Source: Tritonibacter horizontis
Lineage (GTDB): Bacteria; Pseudomonadota; Alphaproteobacteria; Rhodobacterales; Rhodobacteraceae
NCBI RefSeq assembly: GCF_001518015.1
Contig: NZ_LPUY01000008.1
Location: 288,447-352,446 of the forward strand
Length of the DNA: 64,000 bases
Direction: 5' to 3'
The notes below the pieces were generated by a model. That model was not told the DNA's origin. It saw only the letters and a list, made by a program, of their open reading frames with translations, and ran no database searches. Positions within the stretch are counted from its first letter, which is position 1. Every line of letters starts with the position of its first letter. Position numbers and translations under genes: made by a program. This document shows positions 28,004 through 37,466 of the stretch, piece after piece.

Positions 28004-28753
28004 ATGAACGTGGCAGATAAAACAGTTGTTATTTCGGGCGCCAGCCGGGGCATCGGGGCAGACACAGCAAGGGTTTTTGCAGCGGCTGGGGCAAATGTGG
28101 CGCTTCTGGCCCGCAGTGCCGAGGCCCTGAAGGATCTGGCCGCCGAGATCGGCGAAAAAGCGCTGGTTCTGGCCTGCGATGTGTCGGACTACGCGGCGGT
28201 AGAGGCGGCATTTGACGCCGCGCGCAAACGGTTCGGCTCCCTCGATGTGCTGATTTGCAATGCCGGTTTGATCGACCCGATCGCGCGGCTGCAGGATGCA
28301 TCGCCCGCCGCATGGCGGCAGCTGATTGACGTCAATATCACCGGTGTCTTCAACATGATGCACGCGGGGCTTCCGCATCTCAAGGCGGCCGGGGGTGGCA
28401 GCGTTCTCACCATCGGCTCCGGCGCCTCGCAACGTCCCTTGGAGGGCTGGAGCGCCTATTGCACCTCAAAGGCGGGGGCGGCCATGCTGACCGAGGCCCT
28501 GCACCTTGAAGAAGGCGACAATGGCATTCGGGTGATGGGGCTGTCACCGGGCACCGTTGCCACCCAGATGCAGCGCGACATCAAGGCCAGCGGCCTGAAC
28601 CCTGTCAGCAAACTCGCCTGGGAAGATCACATTCCGGCGGATTGGCCGGCCCGCACCTTGCTGTGGATGTGCAGCGCGGATGCGGACGCCTTTGTCGGCA
28701 CCGAGATTTCGTTGCGCGACGAGACCATTCGCAAACGCGTCGGCCTGATATGA
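28004..28753 (+). CDS. Short-chain dehydrogenase/reductase
   Basis: 249-residue NAD(P)-dependent oxidoreductase. Rossmann motif SGASRGIGAD near the N-terminus, NAG motif (ICNAGL, about 85-90), catalytic serine in GSGAS (about 139) and YCTSK with the Tyr/Lys pair (about 153-157). The substrate is unknown. The stop overlaps the start of the enoyl-CoA hydratase-like gene (ATGA), which suggests a shared acyl-CoA or aromatic degradation step. Start ATG 28004 follows GGGAGA. Confidence 0.9.
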   Translation: MNVADKTVVISGASRGIGADTARVFAAAGANVALLARSAEALKDLAAEIGEKALVLACDVSDYAAVEAAFDAARKRFGSLDVLICNAGLIDPIARLQDASPAAWRQLIDVNITGVFNMMHAGLPHLKAAGGGSVLTIGSGASQRPLEGWSAYCTSKAGAAMLTEALHLEEGDNGIRVMGLSPGTVATQMQRDIKASGLNPVSKLAWEDHIPADWPARTLLWMCSADADAFVGTEISLRDETIRKRVGLI

Positions 28754-29379
28754 TCGAATGTCGCCAGACGGAGCGCGGTCTCTGGATCCTGCGGCTCAAC
28801 CGGCCGGAGAAGGCAAACGCCCTCACGCCGGACATGCTGGAGGCGCTGATCGACACGGTTGAACGCGCGGCAGAGGCCCGCGCGCTGATCTTGACCGGTG
28901 CGGGCAAGGTGTTCAGCGGTGGCGCGGATCTGGCGGCCGCGAAGGCCGGATTGGCGACCTCTCCCCTGTGGGAGACGCTATCGGCCCGGCTCGCCGCCTT
29001 GCCCGCGCTCAAGATCGCGGCCCTGAACGGCACCGTGGCTGGGGGCGCCAATGGCATGGTGCTGGCCTGCGACCTCCGCATCGCGGTTCCAACCGCCAGG
29101 GTGTTCTATCCGGTGATGCAGTTGGGCTATATGCCTCAGCCCTCCGATGTGCGGCGGATGCGGGCGCTGGTCGGTCCGTCCCGCACAAAACTGGTGCTGG
29201 CCGCCGCGCAAAAGCTCAGCGCGACGGAGGCCTATGACTTTGGTCTGATCGACAGGATCGTGGCGCCGGAGGATCTGATGACCGTCGCGGAAGAGCTGGC
29301 AGAGGCCGCCCTCAATGCGCCACCGGATTTGGCGCGGGCGATCCTGCGGAGCTGCGCGGAGGGCAGCGATTTGGAATGA
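28750..29379 (+). CDS. Enoyl-CoA hydratase/isomerase family protein, short
   Basis: 209-residue crotonase-fold protein, shorter than the usual about 255-265. CoA-binding and oxyanion-hole segments are present: GKVFSGGADLAAA (about 55-67) and LNGTVAGGANGMVLACDLRIA (about 94-114). At the next position, where hydratases carry a catalytic Glu (usually G-x-x-P-x-x-G), it reads LGYMPQPSDVRRM, without an obvious Glu. The C-terminal trimerisation helices seem shortened. It may be an isomerase, a thioesterase-like crotonase or inactive. Translationally coupled to the SDR gene. Confidence 0.82.
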   Translation: MIECRQTERGLWILRLNRPEKANALTPDMLEALIDTVERAAEARALILTGAGKVFSGGADLAAAKAGLATSPLWETLSARLAALPALKIAALNGTVAGGANGMVLACDLRIAVPTARVFYPVMQLGYMPQPSDVRRMRALVGPSRTKLVLAAAQKLSATEAYDFGLIDRIVAPEDLMTVAEELAEAALNAPPDLARAILRSCAEGSDLE

Positions 29380-29421
29380 AACCGGCCCCGCCTTGCCGGA
29401 TTCCGTAATGATGGCATTGTG

Positions 29422-29477
29422 TCCGGTATGGTGGAATCGTGATCCGTGATAGTGGCGGAGCCTCCAGTATGGTGGAA
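29422..29477 (+). repeat. Imperfect 15-base direct repeat
   Basis: Two copies (29422-29436 and 29463-29477) differ by one base; the shared core is GTATGGTGGAA. They lie 41 bases apart in the gap between the enoyl-CoA hydratase-like gene and the flavoprotein gene. It may be the remnant of a mobile-element end or a regulator site. Confidence 0.45.
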
Positions 29478-29585
29478 ATTTGGGGGTGTCAGGTCAGAGG
29501 GTGCCGGTCGAAGGACGATTCTTTCAGATCACCGAAATGGCTTGTCGAGGTCTGAGGCCTCACCCTTGCGAGAAAGCAAAGACGC

Positions 29586-30782
29586 ATGAACGAAGCAGAC
29601 GCAGTGGTGATCGGTGGCGGCCCGGCGGGGCTGATGGCCGCAGGTGAACTTGCCCAGGCCGGCCACCGGGTGATGCTGGTGGAGGCCAAGACCTCTCCGG
29701 CCCGGAAGTTCCTGATGGCGGGCAAGTCCGGTCTCAACCTCACCAAAGACGAGCCCATCGAGGTTCTGTTATCCCATTACGGCGGGGCACAGCGCTGGTT
29801 GGAACCGATGATCCGCGCCTTTGACGCGGAGGCGGTGCAGGACTGGGCGCGGGCGCTGGGGCAGACCCTGTTTACCGGCTCTACCGGACGGGTTTTCCCA
29901 ACGGTCATGAAGGGATCGCCCCTGTTGCGCGCCTGGCTGGCCGAGCTGGACAGGCAGGGCGTGGTGCGCCACGTCGGCTGGCGCTGGACGGGGTGGGAGG
30001 CGGATGCCTTGCGGTTCCAGACGCCAGCGGGGGTGCAGCTGGTCAAGCCCCGCGCCTGTGTGCTTGCCCTTGGGGGCGCCAGCTGGGCGCGGTTGGGGTC
30101 GGATGGCGCATGGGCTGTGATCCTGGCCGAACAGGGCGTGCGGCTGACGCCGTTCGCGCCCGCAAACGCCGCTCTTGCGCTGGACTGGAGTCCGCATATG
30201 ACACCGCATTTTGGCGCGGCGGTGAAATCGGTTGCGTGGCACGCGGGTCCGCTGCAGGCGCGGGGGGAGGCGATTTTATCCGCCCGTGGCCTCGAAGGAG
30301 GCGGGCTCTATCCCCTGACGCCGGCCTTGCGAGAGGGGCTCCCGCTGTATCTCGATCTGGTGCCGGACCGCAGTGCTGCCGACATAGCCGATCGTCTGGC
30401 GCGGCCGCGCGGCAAGACCACATGGGCCAACCACTTGCGCCGGGTGCTGAAGCTGGGCCCGGTGAAAACGGCGCTGCTGCAGGAGTTTGGCCGCCCGCTG
30501 CCGCAGGATCCGGAAACATTGGCCCAGCTTATCAAGAGGCTGCCCGTTGCCCACGCGGGCCTGCGACCGCTGGACGAGGCGATCTCGACCGCGGGTGGCG
30601 TGGCGCAGGAGGCGCTGGACGACGGGCTCATGCTCCGCTCGCGCCCCGGCACCTTTTGCGCGGGCGAGATGCTGGACTGGGAAGCGCCGACCGGCGGATA
30701 CCTTCTGACCGCGTGTTTTGCGACCGGGCGCTGGGCCGGTCAGGCCGCCGCGCGCTACTTGGACAAGGCCGCGACGCGCTGA
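29586..30782 (+). CDS. BaiN/HI0933-family FAD-dependent oxidoreductase
   Basis: 398 residues. N-terminal dinucleotide-binding motif VIGGGPAGLMAAGELA, then the family signature KFLMAGKSGLNLTKDE (about 41-56). FTGSTGRVFP (about 97-106), LALGGASWARLGSDG (about 159-173) and the C-terminal GGYLLTACFATGRWAG with the second FAD contact follow. Members of this flavoprotein family have no generally agreed substrate. It stands alone; the last 28 bases overlap the convergent GST gene. Confidence 0.85.
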   Translation: MNEADAVVIGGGPAGLMAAGELAQAGHRVMLVEAKTSPARKFLMAGKSGLNLTKDEPIEVLLSHYGGAQRWLEPMIRAFDAEAVQDWARALGQTLFTGSTGRVFPTVMKGSPLLRAWLAELDRQGVVRHVGWRWTGWEADALRFQTPAGVQLVKPRACVLALGGASWARLGSDGAWAVILAEQGVRLTPFAPANAALALDWSPHMTPHFGAAVKSVAWHAGPLQARGEAILSARGLEGGGLYPLTPALREGLPLYLDLVPDRSAADIADRLARPRGKTTWANHLRRVLKLGPVKTALLQEFGRPLPQDPETLAQLIKRLPVAHAGLRPLDEAISTAGGVAQEALDDGLMLRSRPGTFCAGEMLDWEAPTGGYLLTACFATGRWAGQAAARYLDKAATR

Positions 30783-31345
30783 AACGCCGCGCGGCTGCGC
30801 ATCCGCTTGCCATAGGCCAGCAGGGCCGGGCTTTCGATTTCGAACTTGGCCCCGAAGGCCCAGTTCAGGCAATGCGTCAGCAGGATATCGGCGATGCTAA
30901 AGCGGTCGCCGGCAAGGTATTCCCCGGTCAGGCGGCTCTCGACGCGGGAGATCGAGCGGGCGAATTCCCATTTGAGCGAGGGTTTGATCGCAGGGACGCG
31001 CCATTCTTCGGGCAGGGCAAAGCTGTGCCGCGCCGCCACCCAGAGCAGCGCGTCCAGCTCATCGTTGACCAGATTGATGACGGAGTCCTGTTGCGCGCGC
31101 GCGATTGTCCCTGCGGGTGCTGTCAGGCTGCCGTGTTTGTCAGCGAGATAGGTCATGATGGCGAGGGAATCGGTGATGACCGCCTCCCCTTCGATCAGGA
31201 TTGGCACCTTGCCGGCGGCGTCGTAGCTGCGCGCCTCATCGCTTTGTGGCTTGGCGGGCTGATGGCTGTAGTCCAGCCCCAGCTCCTCCAGTGTCCAGAG
31301 CACGCGAAACGTGCGGGTCAGGGGTGCGCCGATTACCTTGTACAT
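30755..31345 (-). CDS. Glutathione S-transferase family protein
   Basis: 196 residues. Thioredoxin-like N-terminal domain (YKVIGAPLTRTFRVLWTLEEL, then GKVPILIEGEAVITDSLAIMTYL) with the glutathione-binding cis-Pro and Glu/Asp-Ser motif at about 48-61. The all-helical C-terminal domain includes AGDRFSIADILLTHCL, the N-capping motif of GSTs. Start ATG 31345 has GGGAGGA seven bases upstream; the GTG one codon earlier is also in frame. Convergent with the BaiN-type gene. Confidence 0.88.
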   Translation of the reverse strand: MYKVIGAPLTRTFRVLWTLEELGLDYSHQPAKPQSDEARSYDAAGKVPILIEGEAVITDSLAIMTYLADKHGSLTAPAGTIARAQQDSVINLVNDELDALLWVAARHSFALPEEWRVPAIKPSLKWEFARSISRVESRLTGEYLAGDRFSIADILLTHCLNWAFGAKFEIESPALLAYGKRMRSRAAFQRVAALSK

Positions 31346-31440
31346 CACTTGTCCTCCCTAGAGCTGCGGCAGAGTTGCGACAACGGAGCGCCAGGTCAAG
31401 CGCCCGCGTGCAGGTTTGACCAAGCTCCGCAGCGGCGGTT

Positions 31441-32469
31441 TCAGCGAGAATTTGCCCGCATCGCGAGGCGGATCAAGGCCCGCTCCGTCAGGGCCAGTGC
31501 GGGCGCGCTTTGTCCGGCGGACCGCAGTTGCAGATCGGTGTCGGTCAGAATCGTCAGAGCCAGCTGCAATTTTTGCGCGCCCCAGCCTTGTGCCTGTCGC
31601 AACATGCGATCCCGGCGCTTGCCATATAGCGGCGGGCGCAGGGCGCCGATGCCCTGGGCGGGGCCGCCGGGATGTGCTGCAATGGCATAGAGCGTGCGAA
31701 AATGCCGTGTGGCCCCGATACAAAGCGCAACGCTATTGGTGCCCTGCGCCTGCAGCCGGCGCAGGACCGGCCCGATTTCGGCGCTGCGTCCTTCGGCCAC
31801 CACGTTCAACAGATCGTCCACCGCCGCCTCGGTCGATTGCGGTGCGACGGCGCTGATGTCGTCCAGTGTCAGCGGTCCGGCATCGCCATGTTTATAGAGG
31901 CTGAGCTTTTCAATCATGCGGGAAAAATCGCCGGGTCCGATTTCATTCGCAATCTCGGTCAGAACGGACATGCTGTCGTTGGGCGGCGTGCTCAGCCCGG
32001 CGACGCCCAGAATGCGCTCAATCTCGGCCCGCGACGGCGGATCATCATAGATCCCGGTGGCATAGGCCTGGGAATGGGTTTCAAAGGCTTTGCGCAGTTT
32101 CGAGGTGGCTTTGAGTTGTCCGGCGGTGACAACGATCTGCGCATCCCCGGCTTGCCATTCCCCAAGGGCGGTGACGATCGCCGGGGTGGCACTGTCGTTG
32201 GCATCCTCGACCAGAACCGCGCGGATGCCGGGGAAAAACCCCACTGCCTTGACCGCATCCAGCAGCTGCGCCGGATCCTTGCGAAGGTCCGCAGCCGGCA
32301 TCCGCGTCAGGCGCATTTCCTCTTCGGCGGCAGGCCCCAGCAGGGCGGCCAGCATCTGTTGCCGTTTCAGCGCGACACGCATCGCATCGCCGCCATAGAT
32401 CAGCAGCCCGGTTTTTTTGGGGTCTGGACGGGCAAAATAGCCCTCTGCCTCACGCGGGCTGAGCTTCAT
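31441..32469 (-). CDS. holA: DNA polymerase III subunit delta
   Basis: Clamp-loader subunit that opens the sliding clamp. 342 residues. The N-terminal segment with LLIYGGDAMRVALKRQQML is the degenerate nucleotide-binding domain. PGIRAVLVEDAND and QIVVTAGQLKATSKLRKAFE (about 110-130) and the C-terminal collar domain with LLRRLQAQG, PPLYGKRRD and LRSAG follow the HolA pattern. The start overlaps the stop of lptE by 4 bases (ATGA), so leuS-lptE-holA form one coupled operon. Confidence 0.93.
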   Translation of the reverse strand: MKLSPREAEGYFARPDPKKTGLLIYGGDAMRVALKRQQMLAALLGPAAEEEMRLTRMPAADLRKDPAQLLDAVKAVGFFPGIRAVLVEDANDSATPAIVTALGEWQAGDAQIVVTAGQLKATSKLRKAFETHSQAYATGIYDDPPSRAEIERILGVAGLSTPPNDSMSVLTEIANEIGPGDFSRMIEKLSLYKHGDAGPLTLDDISAVAPQSTEAAVDDLLNVVAEGRSAEIGPVLRRLQAQGTNSVALCIGATRHFRTLYAIAAHPGGPAQGIGALRPPLYGKRRDRMLRQAQGWGAQKLQLALTILTDTDLQLRSAGQSAPALALTERALIRLAMRANSR

Positions 32470-32999
32470 TGCGCCGCTGCTCCGCCCAGCTGAGGGGACG
32501 CATAAAGGCGGGTGACGATCTGGTCGGCAAGCATGACCATCAGTCGCTGGTGGGCGTCTTTCTCGCTGGCGAGTGTCTGGACCGTGGTGCCGCTGGCGGA
32601 ATAGCCGGAAAAGTTGCTGATCTCGCCACTGGCGGCGACCTGCCCGTCGGACAGGCGCGTCAGGCTGTAGCCGACCTCACCGGTCAGAGAATACCGCGTG
32701 ATGTTGCCGTCGGCGGTGATCGCTTGGCCCATTTCCCGGGTCGTCAGGGTCAGATCCAGGCGAAAGTCAGGCGCCTGCGCCCGTCCGAGCCGTGTTTCCA
32801 GCTGCCGCACAAGGTAATAGGCGTCCACATCGGTGGAGGGGCCAATAGATTCGGGCGCCTGGACCAGCACCCGCTCGCGCAGGGCAGAGGCGGCGCCGCC
32901 GGGGCCATAGACCGGCTGAAATCCGCAGGCCGCCAGGCCAACGCTGAAGGTCAGCGTCAGCCAGATGGTCAGAAACCCGCGTCGGTTAAGCAACGACAT
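32466..32999 (-). CDS. lptE: LPS-assembly lipoprotein
   Basis: Outer-membrane lipoprotein that plugs LptD and helps insert LPS. 177 residues. A lipoprotein signal ([17 protein letters not shown]) with the lipidated Cys at about 25 is followed by GFQPVYG, the usual LptE start after the lipobox. The remaining beta-sandwich part carries the typical [10 protein letters not shown] and LTGEVGYSL segments. Start ATG 32999 overlaps the 3' end of leuS by 14 bases. Position between leuS and holA is the conserved arrangement in many proteobacteria and supports the call. Confidence 0.92.
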   Translation of the reverse strand: MSLLNRRGFLTIWLTLTFSVGLAACGFQPVYGPGGAASALRERVLVQAPESIGPSTDVDAYYLVRQLETRLGRAQAPDFRLDLTLTTREMGQAITADGNITRYSLTGEVGYSLTRLSDGQVAASGEISNFSGYSASGTTVQTLASEKDAHQRLMVMLADQIVTRLYASPQLGGAAAQ

Positions 33000-35544
33000 T
33001 GACGATCCGTCCGGGGACAACGATCACTTTTTTGGGCGTGGCCCCATCAAGCACCCGTTGCACAGCTTCGTGTGCCAGCGCCAGTTTTTCAACCTCTGCC
33101 TTGTCGAGATCGCTGGCGACGGTGATTTCGGCCCGCCGCTTGCCATTGATCTGGATCGGCATGGTCACGGTGTTCTCGACCAGCATGGCCTCGTCCGCTT
33201 GTGGCCAGGGCGCGTTGGCAACCAGCCCGTCGCCGCCCAGCATATCCCACATCGCCTCGGCCAGGTGGGGAGTCATTGGCGACATCAGCTGCGCCAGAAC
33301 CTTGGCGGCGGTCTGTTTGGCCTCGGCCCCGGCCTTGGATTTCGCCAGCGTGTTGGTGAACCCGTAGAGTTTCGCAATCGAGGCATTGAAGCCGAAGCTT
33401 TCGACGCCCAGCGTCACGTCGCGGATCGCCTTGTGCATTTCACGCAGAAGATCCTCGTCGCCCTCACCGGGGCCGGTTGCGGCTGCGGCATCGGTGGCCA
33501 GACGGTAGACCCGCGACAGATGCTTGTAGGCGGCTTCTGCGCCAGAGGCGGTCCATTCCACATCCCGTTCGGGCGGCGAATCAGAGAGCACAAACCAGCG
33601 CGCGGTATCCGCACCAAAGGCAGAAATGATGTGCAGCGGGTCGACCACGTTGTTCTTCGACTTCGACATCTTGGCCGAGGGGATGGTTTTCACCTCTGCG
33701 CCACCCTCCTTGAGGAAGGCCTTGCCGTCGCGCAGCTCCACCTCTTCGGGGTAGTGGTAGACCGGACGACCATTTGCGCCCTCGGTCTGGTAAATCGCGT
33801 GGGTCACCATGCCTTGGGTAAACAGCGCGTCAAAGGGTTCCTTTGCGCTCTCGGGCAGGTGGCCGCAGATGTGCATCGCGCGGGCAAAGAAGCGGGAGTA
33901 GAGCAGGTGCAGAATCGCATGCTCGACCCCACCGATATACTGGTCGACGTTCATCCAGTACTCAGCCGCGTCCCGATCCGTCGGCGTTTCGGCGCGCGGA
34001 GCGGTGAAACGGGCGAAATACCAGGACGAATCCACAAAGGTGTCCATCGTGTCGGTTTCGCGCTGGGCGGGTTTGCCACAAGCAGGGCAGGCACAGTTGC
34101 GCCAGCTTGGATGACGGTCGAGCGGATTGCCCGGCACCGAGAAATCAATCGCCGCGCCGTCTTCGTCATAGGGCAGGGCGATGGGCAGGTTTTCTTTCTT
34201 CTCCGGCACCACGCCGCAATCGGGACAGTGGACCACAGGGATAGGGCAGCCCCAATAGCGCTGACGGGACAGACCCCAGTCGCGCAGGCGGAATTTGGTG
34301 ACGCCCTGACCCCAGCCTTCGGCTTCGGCCTTGTCGACGGCGGTGTTGACGCCGTCCTCGCCGGTTTGCTCCTCCGCACCTGCAAAGCCGCGTACATAGC
34401 GGACTTTCTCGGCTTTCGTCGGCACATAGGCCTCTGTCAGCGCGCCTGCGCCCTCGACGGGTTCCAGCACCGGAATGATCGGCAGGTCGTATTTGGTGGC
34501 GAATTCAAAGTCGCGCTGATCATGCGCCGGGCAGGCGAAAATCGCGCCGGTGCCGTAATCCATCAGGATGAAGTTGGCGATCCAGACTGGCAGTTCCCAA
34601 TTGGGGTCCAGCGGGTGTTTGACGCGGATACCGGTGTCATAGCCCTGCTTTTCAGCAGTTTCGATGGCCTCTTCGGTGGTGCCGCCCTTGCGGCATTCGG
34701 CGACAAAGGCCGCGACCTCGGGCGATTCGGCCTCAAGCTCTTTGGCAATCGGGTGATCGGGGGAAATCCCGACAAAACTCGCGCCCATCAGCGTGTCAGG
34801 GCGAGTCGTATAGACCTCGATCGCCGCGCCGCCGTCGGTGCGTTCAAAGCCGAACTGCAACCCGCGCGACTTGCCGATCCAGTTTTCCTGCATCAGGCGC
34901 ACCTTGGCGGGCCAATTGTCGAGCGTATCAAGCGCGGTCAGCAGCTCGTCGGAATAGTCGGAAATCTTGAAGAACCATTGCGTCAGCTCGCGCCGTTCGA
35001 CCAGGGCGCCAGACCGCCAGCCGCGGCCGTTTTCGACCTGTTCGTTGGCCAGCACCGTCATGTCGACGGGATCCCAGTTCACCACGGCGTTCTTGCGGTA
35101 GACCAGACCTTTTTCAAGAAAATCAAGGAACAGAGCCTGCTGCTGGCCATAGTATTCCGGGTCACATGTGGCGAACATACGCGACCAATCGAGCGACAGC
35201 CCCAGGGGTTTCATCTGCTCGACCATGGTGTCGATGTTGGAATAGGTCCAATCCTTGGGGTGCCCGCCCGAGGCCATGGCGGCGTTTTCCGCAGGCATCC
35301 CGAAGGCGTCAAACCCCATCGGGTGCAGCACGTTGTGGCCGGTGGAGGCCTTGTAGCGCGCGATCACGTCCCCCATCGTGTAATTGCGCACATGGCCCAT
35401 GTGCAGCTTGCCAGAGGGATAGGGGAACATCTCCAGCACATAGTATTTGGGCTTGTTCCGGTCGGTCTTTGCTTGGAAAATCCCGGCCTCTTCCCAGGCC
35501 TTTTGCCATTTAGCTTCGATTTCCGAGGCTTCGTAACGAGACAT
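32986..35544 (-). CDS. leuS: Leucyl-tRNA synthetase
   Basis: Charges tRNA-Leu. 852 residues, normal length. Class I signatures: HMGH in [17 protein letters not shown] (about 49-52) and KMSKS (about 630). The large CP1 editing domain (about 220-420) contains the [11 protein letters not shown] editing motif. The zinc-like LeuS-specific insert and C-terminal anticodon domain are present. Start ATG 35544 has AAAGGA ahead; an ATG six codons upstream is less likely. First gene of leuS-lptE-holA; a strong hairpin lies immediately upstream. Confidence 0.97.
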   Translation of the reverse strand: MSRYEASEIEAKWQKAWEEAGIFQAKTDRNKPKYYVLEMFPYPSGKLHMGHVRNYTMGDVIARYKASTGHNVLHPMGFDAFGMPAENAAMASGGHPKDWTYSNIDTMVEQMKPLGLSLDWSRMFATCDPEYYGQQQALFLDFLEKGLVYRKNAVVNWDPVDMTVLANEQVENGRGWRSGALVERRELTQWFFKISDYSDELLTALDTLDNWPAKVRLMQENWIGKSRGLQFGFERTDGGAAIEVYTTRPDTLMGASFVGISPDHPIAKELEAESPEVAAFVAECRKGGTTEEAIETAEKQGYDTGIRVKHPLDPNWELPVWIANFILMDYGTGAIFACPAHDQRDFEFATKYDLPIIPVLEPVEGAGALTEAYVPTKAEKVRYVRGFAGAEEQTGEDGVNTAVDKAEAEGWGQGVTKFRLRDWGLSRQRYWGCPIPVVHCPDCGVVPEKKENLPIALPYDEDGAAIDFSVPGNPLDRHPSWRNCACPACGKPAQRETDTMDTFVDSSWYFARFTAPRAETPTDRDAAEYWMNVDQYIGGVEHAILHLLYSRFFARAMHICGHLPESAKEPFDALFTQGMVTHAIYQTEGANGRPVYHYPEEVELRDGKAFLKEGGAEVKTIPSAKMSKSKNNVVDPLHIISAFGADTARWFVLSDSPPERDVEWTASGAEAAYKHLSRVYRLATDAAAATGPGEGDEDLLREMHKAIRDVTLGVESFGFNASIAKLYGFTNTLAKSKAGAEAKQTAAKVLAQLMSPMTPHLAEAMWDMLGGDGLVANAPWPQADEAMLVENTVTMPIQINGKRRAEITVASDLDKAEVEKLALAHEAVQRVLDGATPKKVIVVPGRIVNVVA

Positions 35545-35564
35545 CTTAGCGGTCCTTTGCATGA

Positions 35565-35590
35565 AAACGCCGGGTGGTGACCCGGCGTTT
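35565..35590 (-). terminator. Terminator between the DUF3576 gene and leuS
   Basis: Perfect 10-bp stem (35565-35574 with 35581-35590) with a 6-base loop and a short T-run on the minus strand. It ends the DUF3576 transcript and sits only about 20 bases before the leuS start, so it may also act as a leader attenuator. Confidence 0.75.
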
Positions 35591-35631
35591 CTGATACGTG
35601 TAATTCGTTCTCTATTCCAGTGCGGGTCGAC

Positions 35632-36120
35632 TTAGATCTTCTTGTCAGCGATGCGCAGCTGGCGCGCGCGGGACAGAATCGCATCTTCCACCGCACGTGC
35701 GGTCTGGTCACTGACTGCGCCGCCCCGGCTTTGCAGTGCTACGTTGAGCGAACGCGCTTCAAGCGCGGGATCCTTGATGTGAACGGTGGCCCGATAGGAC
35801 CGGCCACCCCCCGGAGGCGTGCCATAGCCGGTGAGAATCAGACCTGTGAACGGGTCCACCGACTGGATCGGCAGGAAATCCAGAACTTCCAGGCTGGCGG
35901 CCCAGAGATAGCGGTTCACCTGAACGCGCTGTTCGTTCTTTTTCGGACCAAAGGCCTCCCAGATGGTGGTGCGCTCTTCCCGTGCGTCGCGGCCCTCGCC
36001 GGCCAGCACGATGGTGTCGCGGTCATTGACCTCTGTGCTTGTATCAAGGGAACGCATCGCGCCGCAGGCGGCCACGCATGACAGAGAAGAAATAAGGACT
36101 AAGGTCGTGATACCACGCAT
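35632..36120 (-). CDS. DUF3576-family lipoprotein
   Basis: 162 residues. Short lipoprotein signal (TTLVLISSLSCVAACG) with likely lipidated Cys19. The mature part contains TIWEAFGPKKNEQRVQVNRYLWAASLEVLDFLP split over about 52-84, and SVDPFTGLILTGYGTPPGG, the DUF3576 signature. Function unknown; the family is found mainly in alphaproteobacteria. The start was set at ATG 36120 because the signal peptide begins there. The frame stays open far upstream through the antisense of the porin gene, but that extension is not coding. Divergent from the porin. Confidence 0.85.
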   Translation of the reverse strand: MRGITTLVLISSLSCVAACGAMRSLDTSTEVNDRDTIVLAGEGRDAREERTTIWEAFGPKKNEQRVQVNRYLWAASLEVLDFLPIQSVDPFTGLILTGYGTPPGGGRSYRATVHIKDPALEARSLNVALQSRGGAVSDQTARAVEDAILSRARQLRIADKKI

Positions 36121-36402
36121 ATTGGCCGGGCCCGCTCCTGAATTTGCTGTTGTATTACTCCTAGACAAGGCGACTTGCGCCAACAAGCCTATTCTTGTCG
36201 GCGGCAGGGCTGTGCCGCCTGGGCACGGAATGGCTCGGAAGGGACTGTGGCACGGTTGCATCAATTTGTTGACGAAAGGTTTTCGACTTTCAGCACACGC
36301 TTGCGCCACGACCCCAAAACAAGCGAGAGGATGTGCGTACTTGAGGAGCGACGAGGCTTGTAGCCAACTGCTTCTTTCGAAATTCAAACCCGAGGGAAAA
36401 CC
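36121..36402. promoter_or_regulatory. Divergent promoter region DUF3576 gene / porin
   Basis: 282 bases without a gene. A TTGACG hexamer at 36269-36274 is a possible -35 for the porin, but the -10 position is weak. The porin start is preceded by GAGGGAAAA. Confidence 0.4.
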
Positions 36403-37359
36403 ATGAAAAAGATTCTCTTCGCTTCGACCGCACTGATCGCTTCTGCTGGTGTTGCTGCGGCTGAGCTGACCATCGGCGGTTCCGCACGTCTTGGTCTCGC
36501 ATACGACGAGTCGCAAACCGACAACGAGACCCGTGTTGAGCAGCGTATGCGCGTCAACATCACCGGTATCGCAGAAACCGACGCCGGCGTTAAACTCGAA
36601 GTTCGTTTCCGTCTGGAAGCAAACGAAGACTCCCACGCCAACGACATCTCCGGTCGTGGCCCGGGCGCAGCTGGTTTCGCAGCTTCCTTCGGCGGCCTGC
36701 GTGTTGACGTTGGTAACGTCTCCAACGTTCTCGACTCCGGTGACCAGGTTGACTACTTCGGCTACGGCGTAGGCTTCACAGCCTTCCTCGAGCACAACAA
36801 CGCATTCAACGGCCCGGCAACTGGCTTCGGTGCTGGCGACGCAGACGCGACCACCATCAAAGCGCGTTACACCGTTGGTGATTTCTCCGCATCGCTGTCC
36901 TACAAAGAGACACGCGCTCAGGCGGCTGTTGTGACCACCGACTCCAACGGCGACACCACCACCACCACCGCAGCTGTTGCAGCTGACGATGAGATGCAAC
37001 TGGGTCTCGGTTACACCTTCGGCAGCGGCATGTCCGTTGGCGCGGTTTACTCCGACACTGACTCCTCCGGCGACTACTGGGTAATCAACCTGGCCGGTTC
37101 CGCAGGCGCGTTCGGTTACTCTGTCATCGTTGGTGACGGCGACAACCAGACCGACACCTCCATCGGTGCGTCCCTGAACTACGAAGTGTCCTCCGCGACC
37201 TCCATCCGCGCGGTTGTGTCCGACGGTGGCAACAACGCTGACACTTCCTACGGTCTGGGCTTCCGCCACGGCCTCGGCGGCGGCGTGACCCTCGCCGGTG
37301 GTGTTGGTTCGCTCAACGACGTGACCAAAGCAGACCTCGGTGTGACCTTCTCCTTCTAA
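36403..37359 (+). CDS. Outer-membrane porin
   Basis: 318 residues. Signal peptide KKILFASTALIASAGVAAA, then the mature N-terminus AELTIGGSARLGLAYDES. Alternating beta-strands end in the terminal Phe (ADLGVTFSF), the signal for BAM-dependent insertion. An Asp/Gly/Thr-rich loop at about 175-200 (TTDSNGDTTTTTA) is a variable surface loop. It fits the Rhodobacterales general porin group (as in the R. capsulatus porin). Codon choice is much more biased than in neighbouring genes, consistent with very high expression. A good terminator follows. Confidence 0.93.
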   Translation: MKKILFASTALIASAGVAAAELTIGGSARLGLAYDESQTDNETRVEQRMRVNITGIAETDAGVKLEVRFRLEANEDSHANDISGRGPGAAGFAASFGGLRVDVGNVSNVLDSGDQVDYFGYGVGFTAFLEHNNAFNGPATGFGAGDADATTIKARYTVGDFSASLSYKETRAQAAVVTTDSNGDTTTTTAAVAADDEMQLGLGYTFGSGMSVGAVYSDTDSSGDYWVINLAGSAGAFGYSVIVGDGDNQTDTSIGASLNYEVSSATSIRAVVSDGGNNADTSYGLGFRHGLGGGVTLAGGVGSLNDVTKADLGVTFSF

Positions 37360-37386
37360 TTGGAGATTGGAACCACACGGTTCTTG

Positions 37387-37419
37387 GGGCGGGCTCTTTC
37401 GAGCTCGCCCTTTTCTTTT
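37387..37419 (+). terminator. Rho-independent terminator of the porin
   Basis: 10-bp stem with one G-U pair (37387-37396 with 37401-37410), TTTC loop and a T-rich tail from 37411. Strong intrinsic terminator. Confidence 0.88.
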
Positions 37420-37466
37420 GGGCATAAACGGTGTTTCTTCCGGCCAAACGTTGCTATGAGGCCGAC

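Noticed and set aside
31873..32470. Plus-strand frame opposite holA
   Set aside because: Antisense to HolA with no recognisable motif.
32965..35580. Very long open frame on the strand opposite leuS (about 870 codons)
   Set aside because: It lies exactly antisense to leuS, whose protein is unmistakable. GC-rich codon bias keeps the antisense frame open; the translation resembles no family.
36121..37425. Upstream extension of the DUF3576 frame through the antisense of the porin gene
   Set aside because: The lipoprotein signal peptide begins at 36120; the extension is Val/Gly/Cys-rich antisense sequence.
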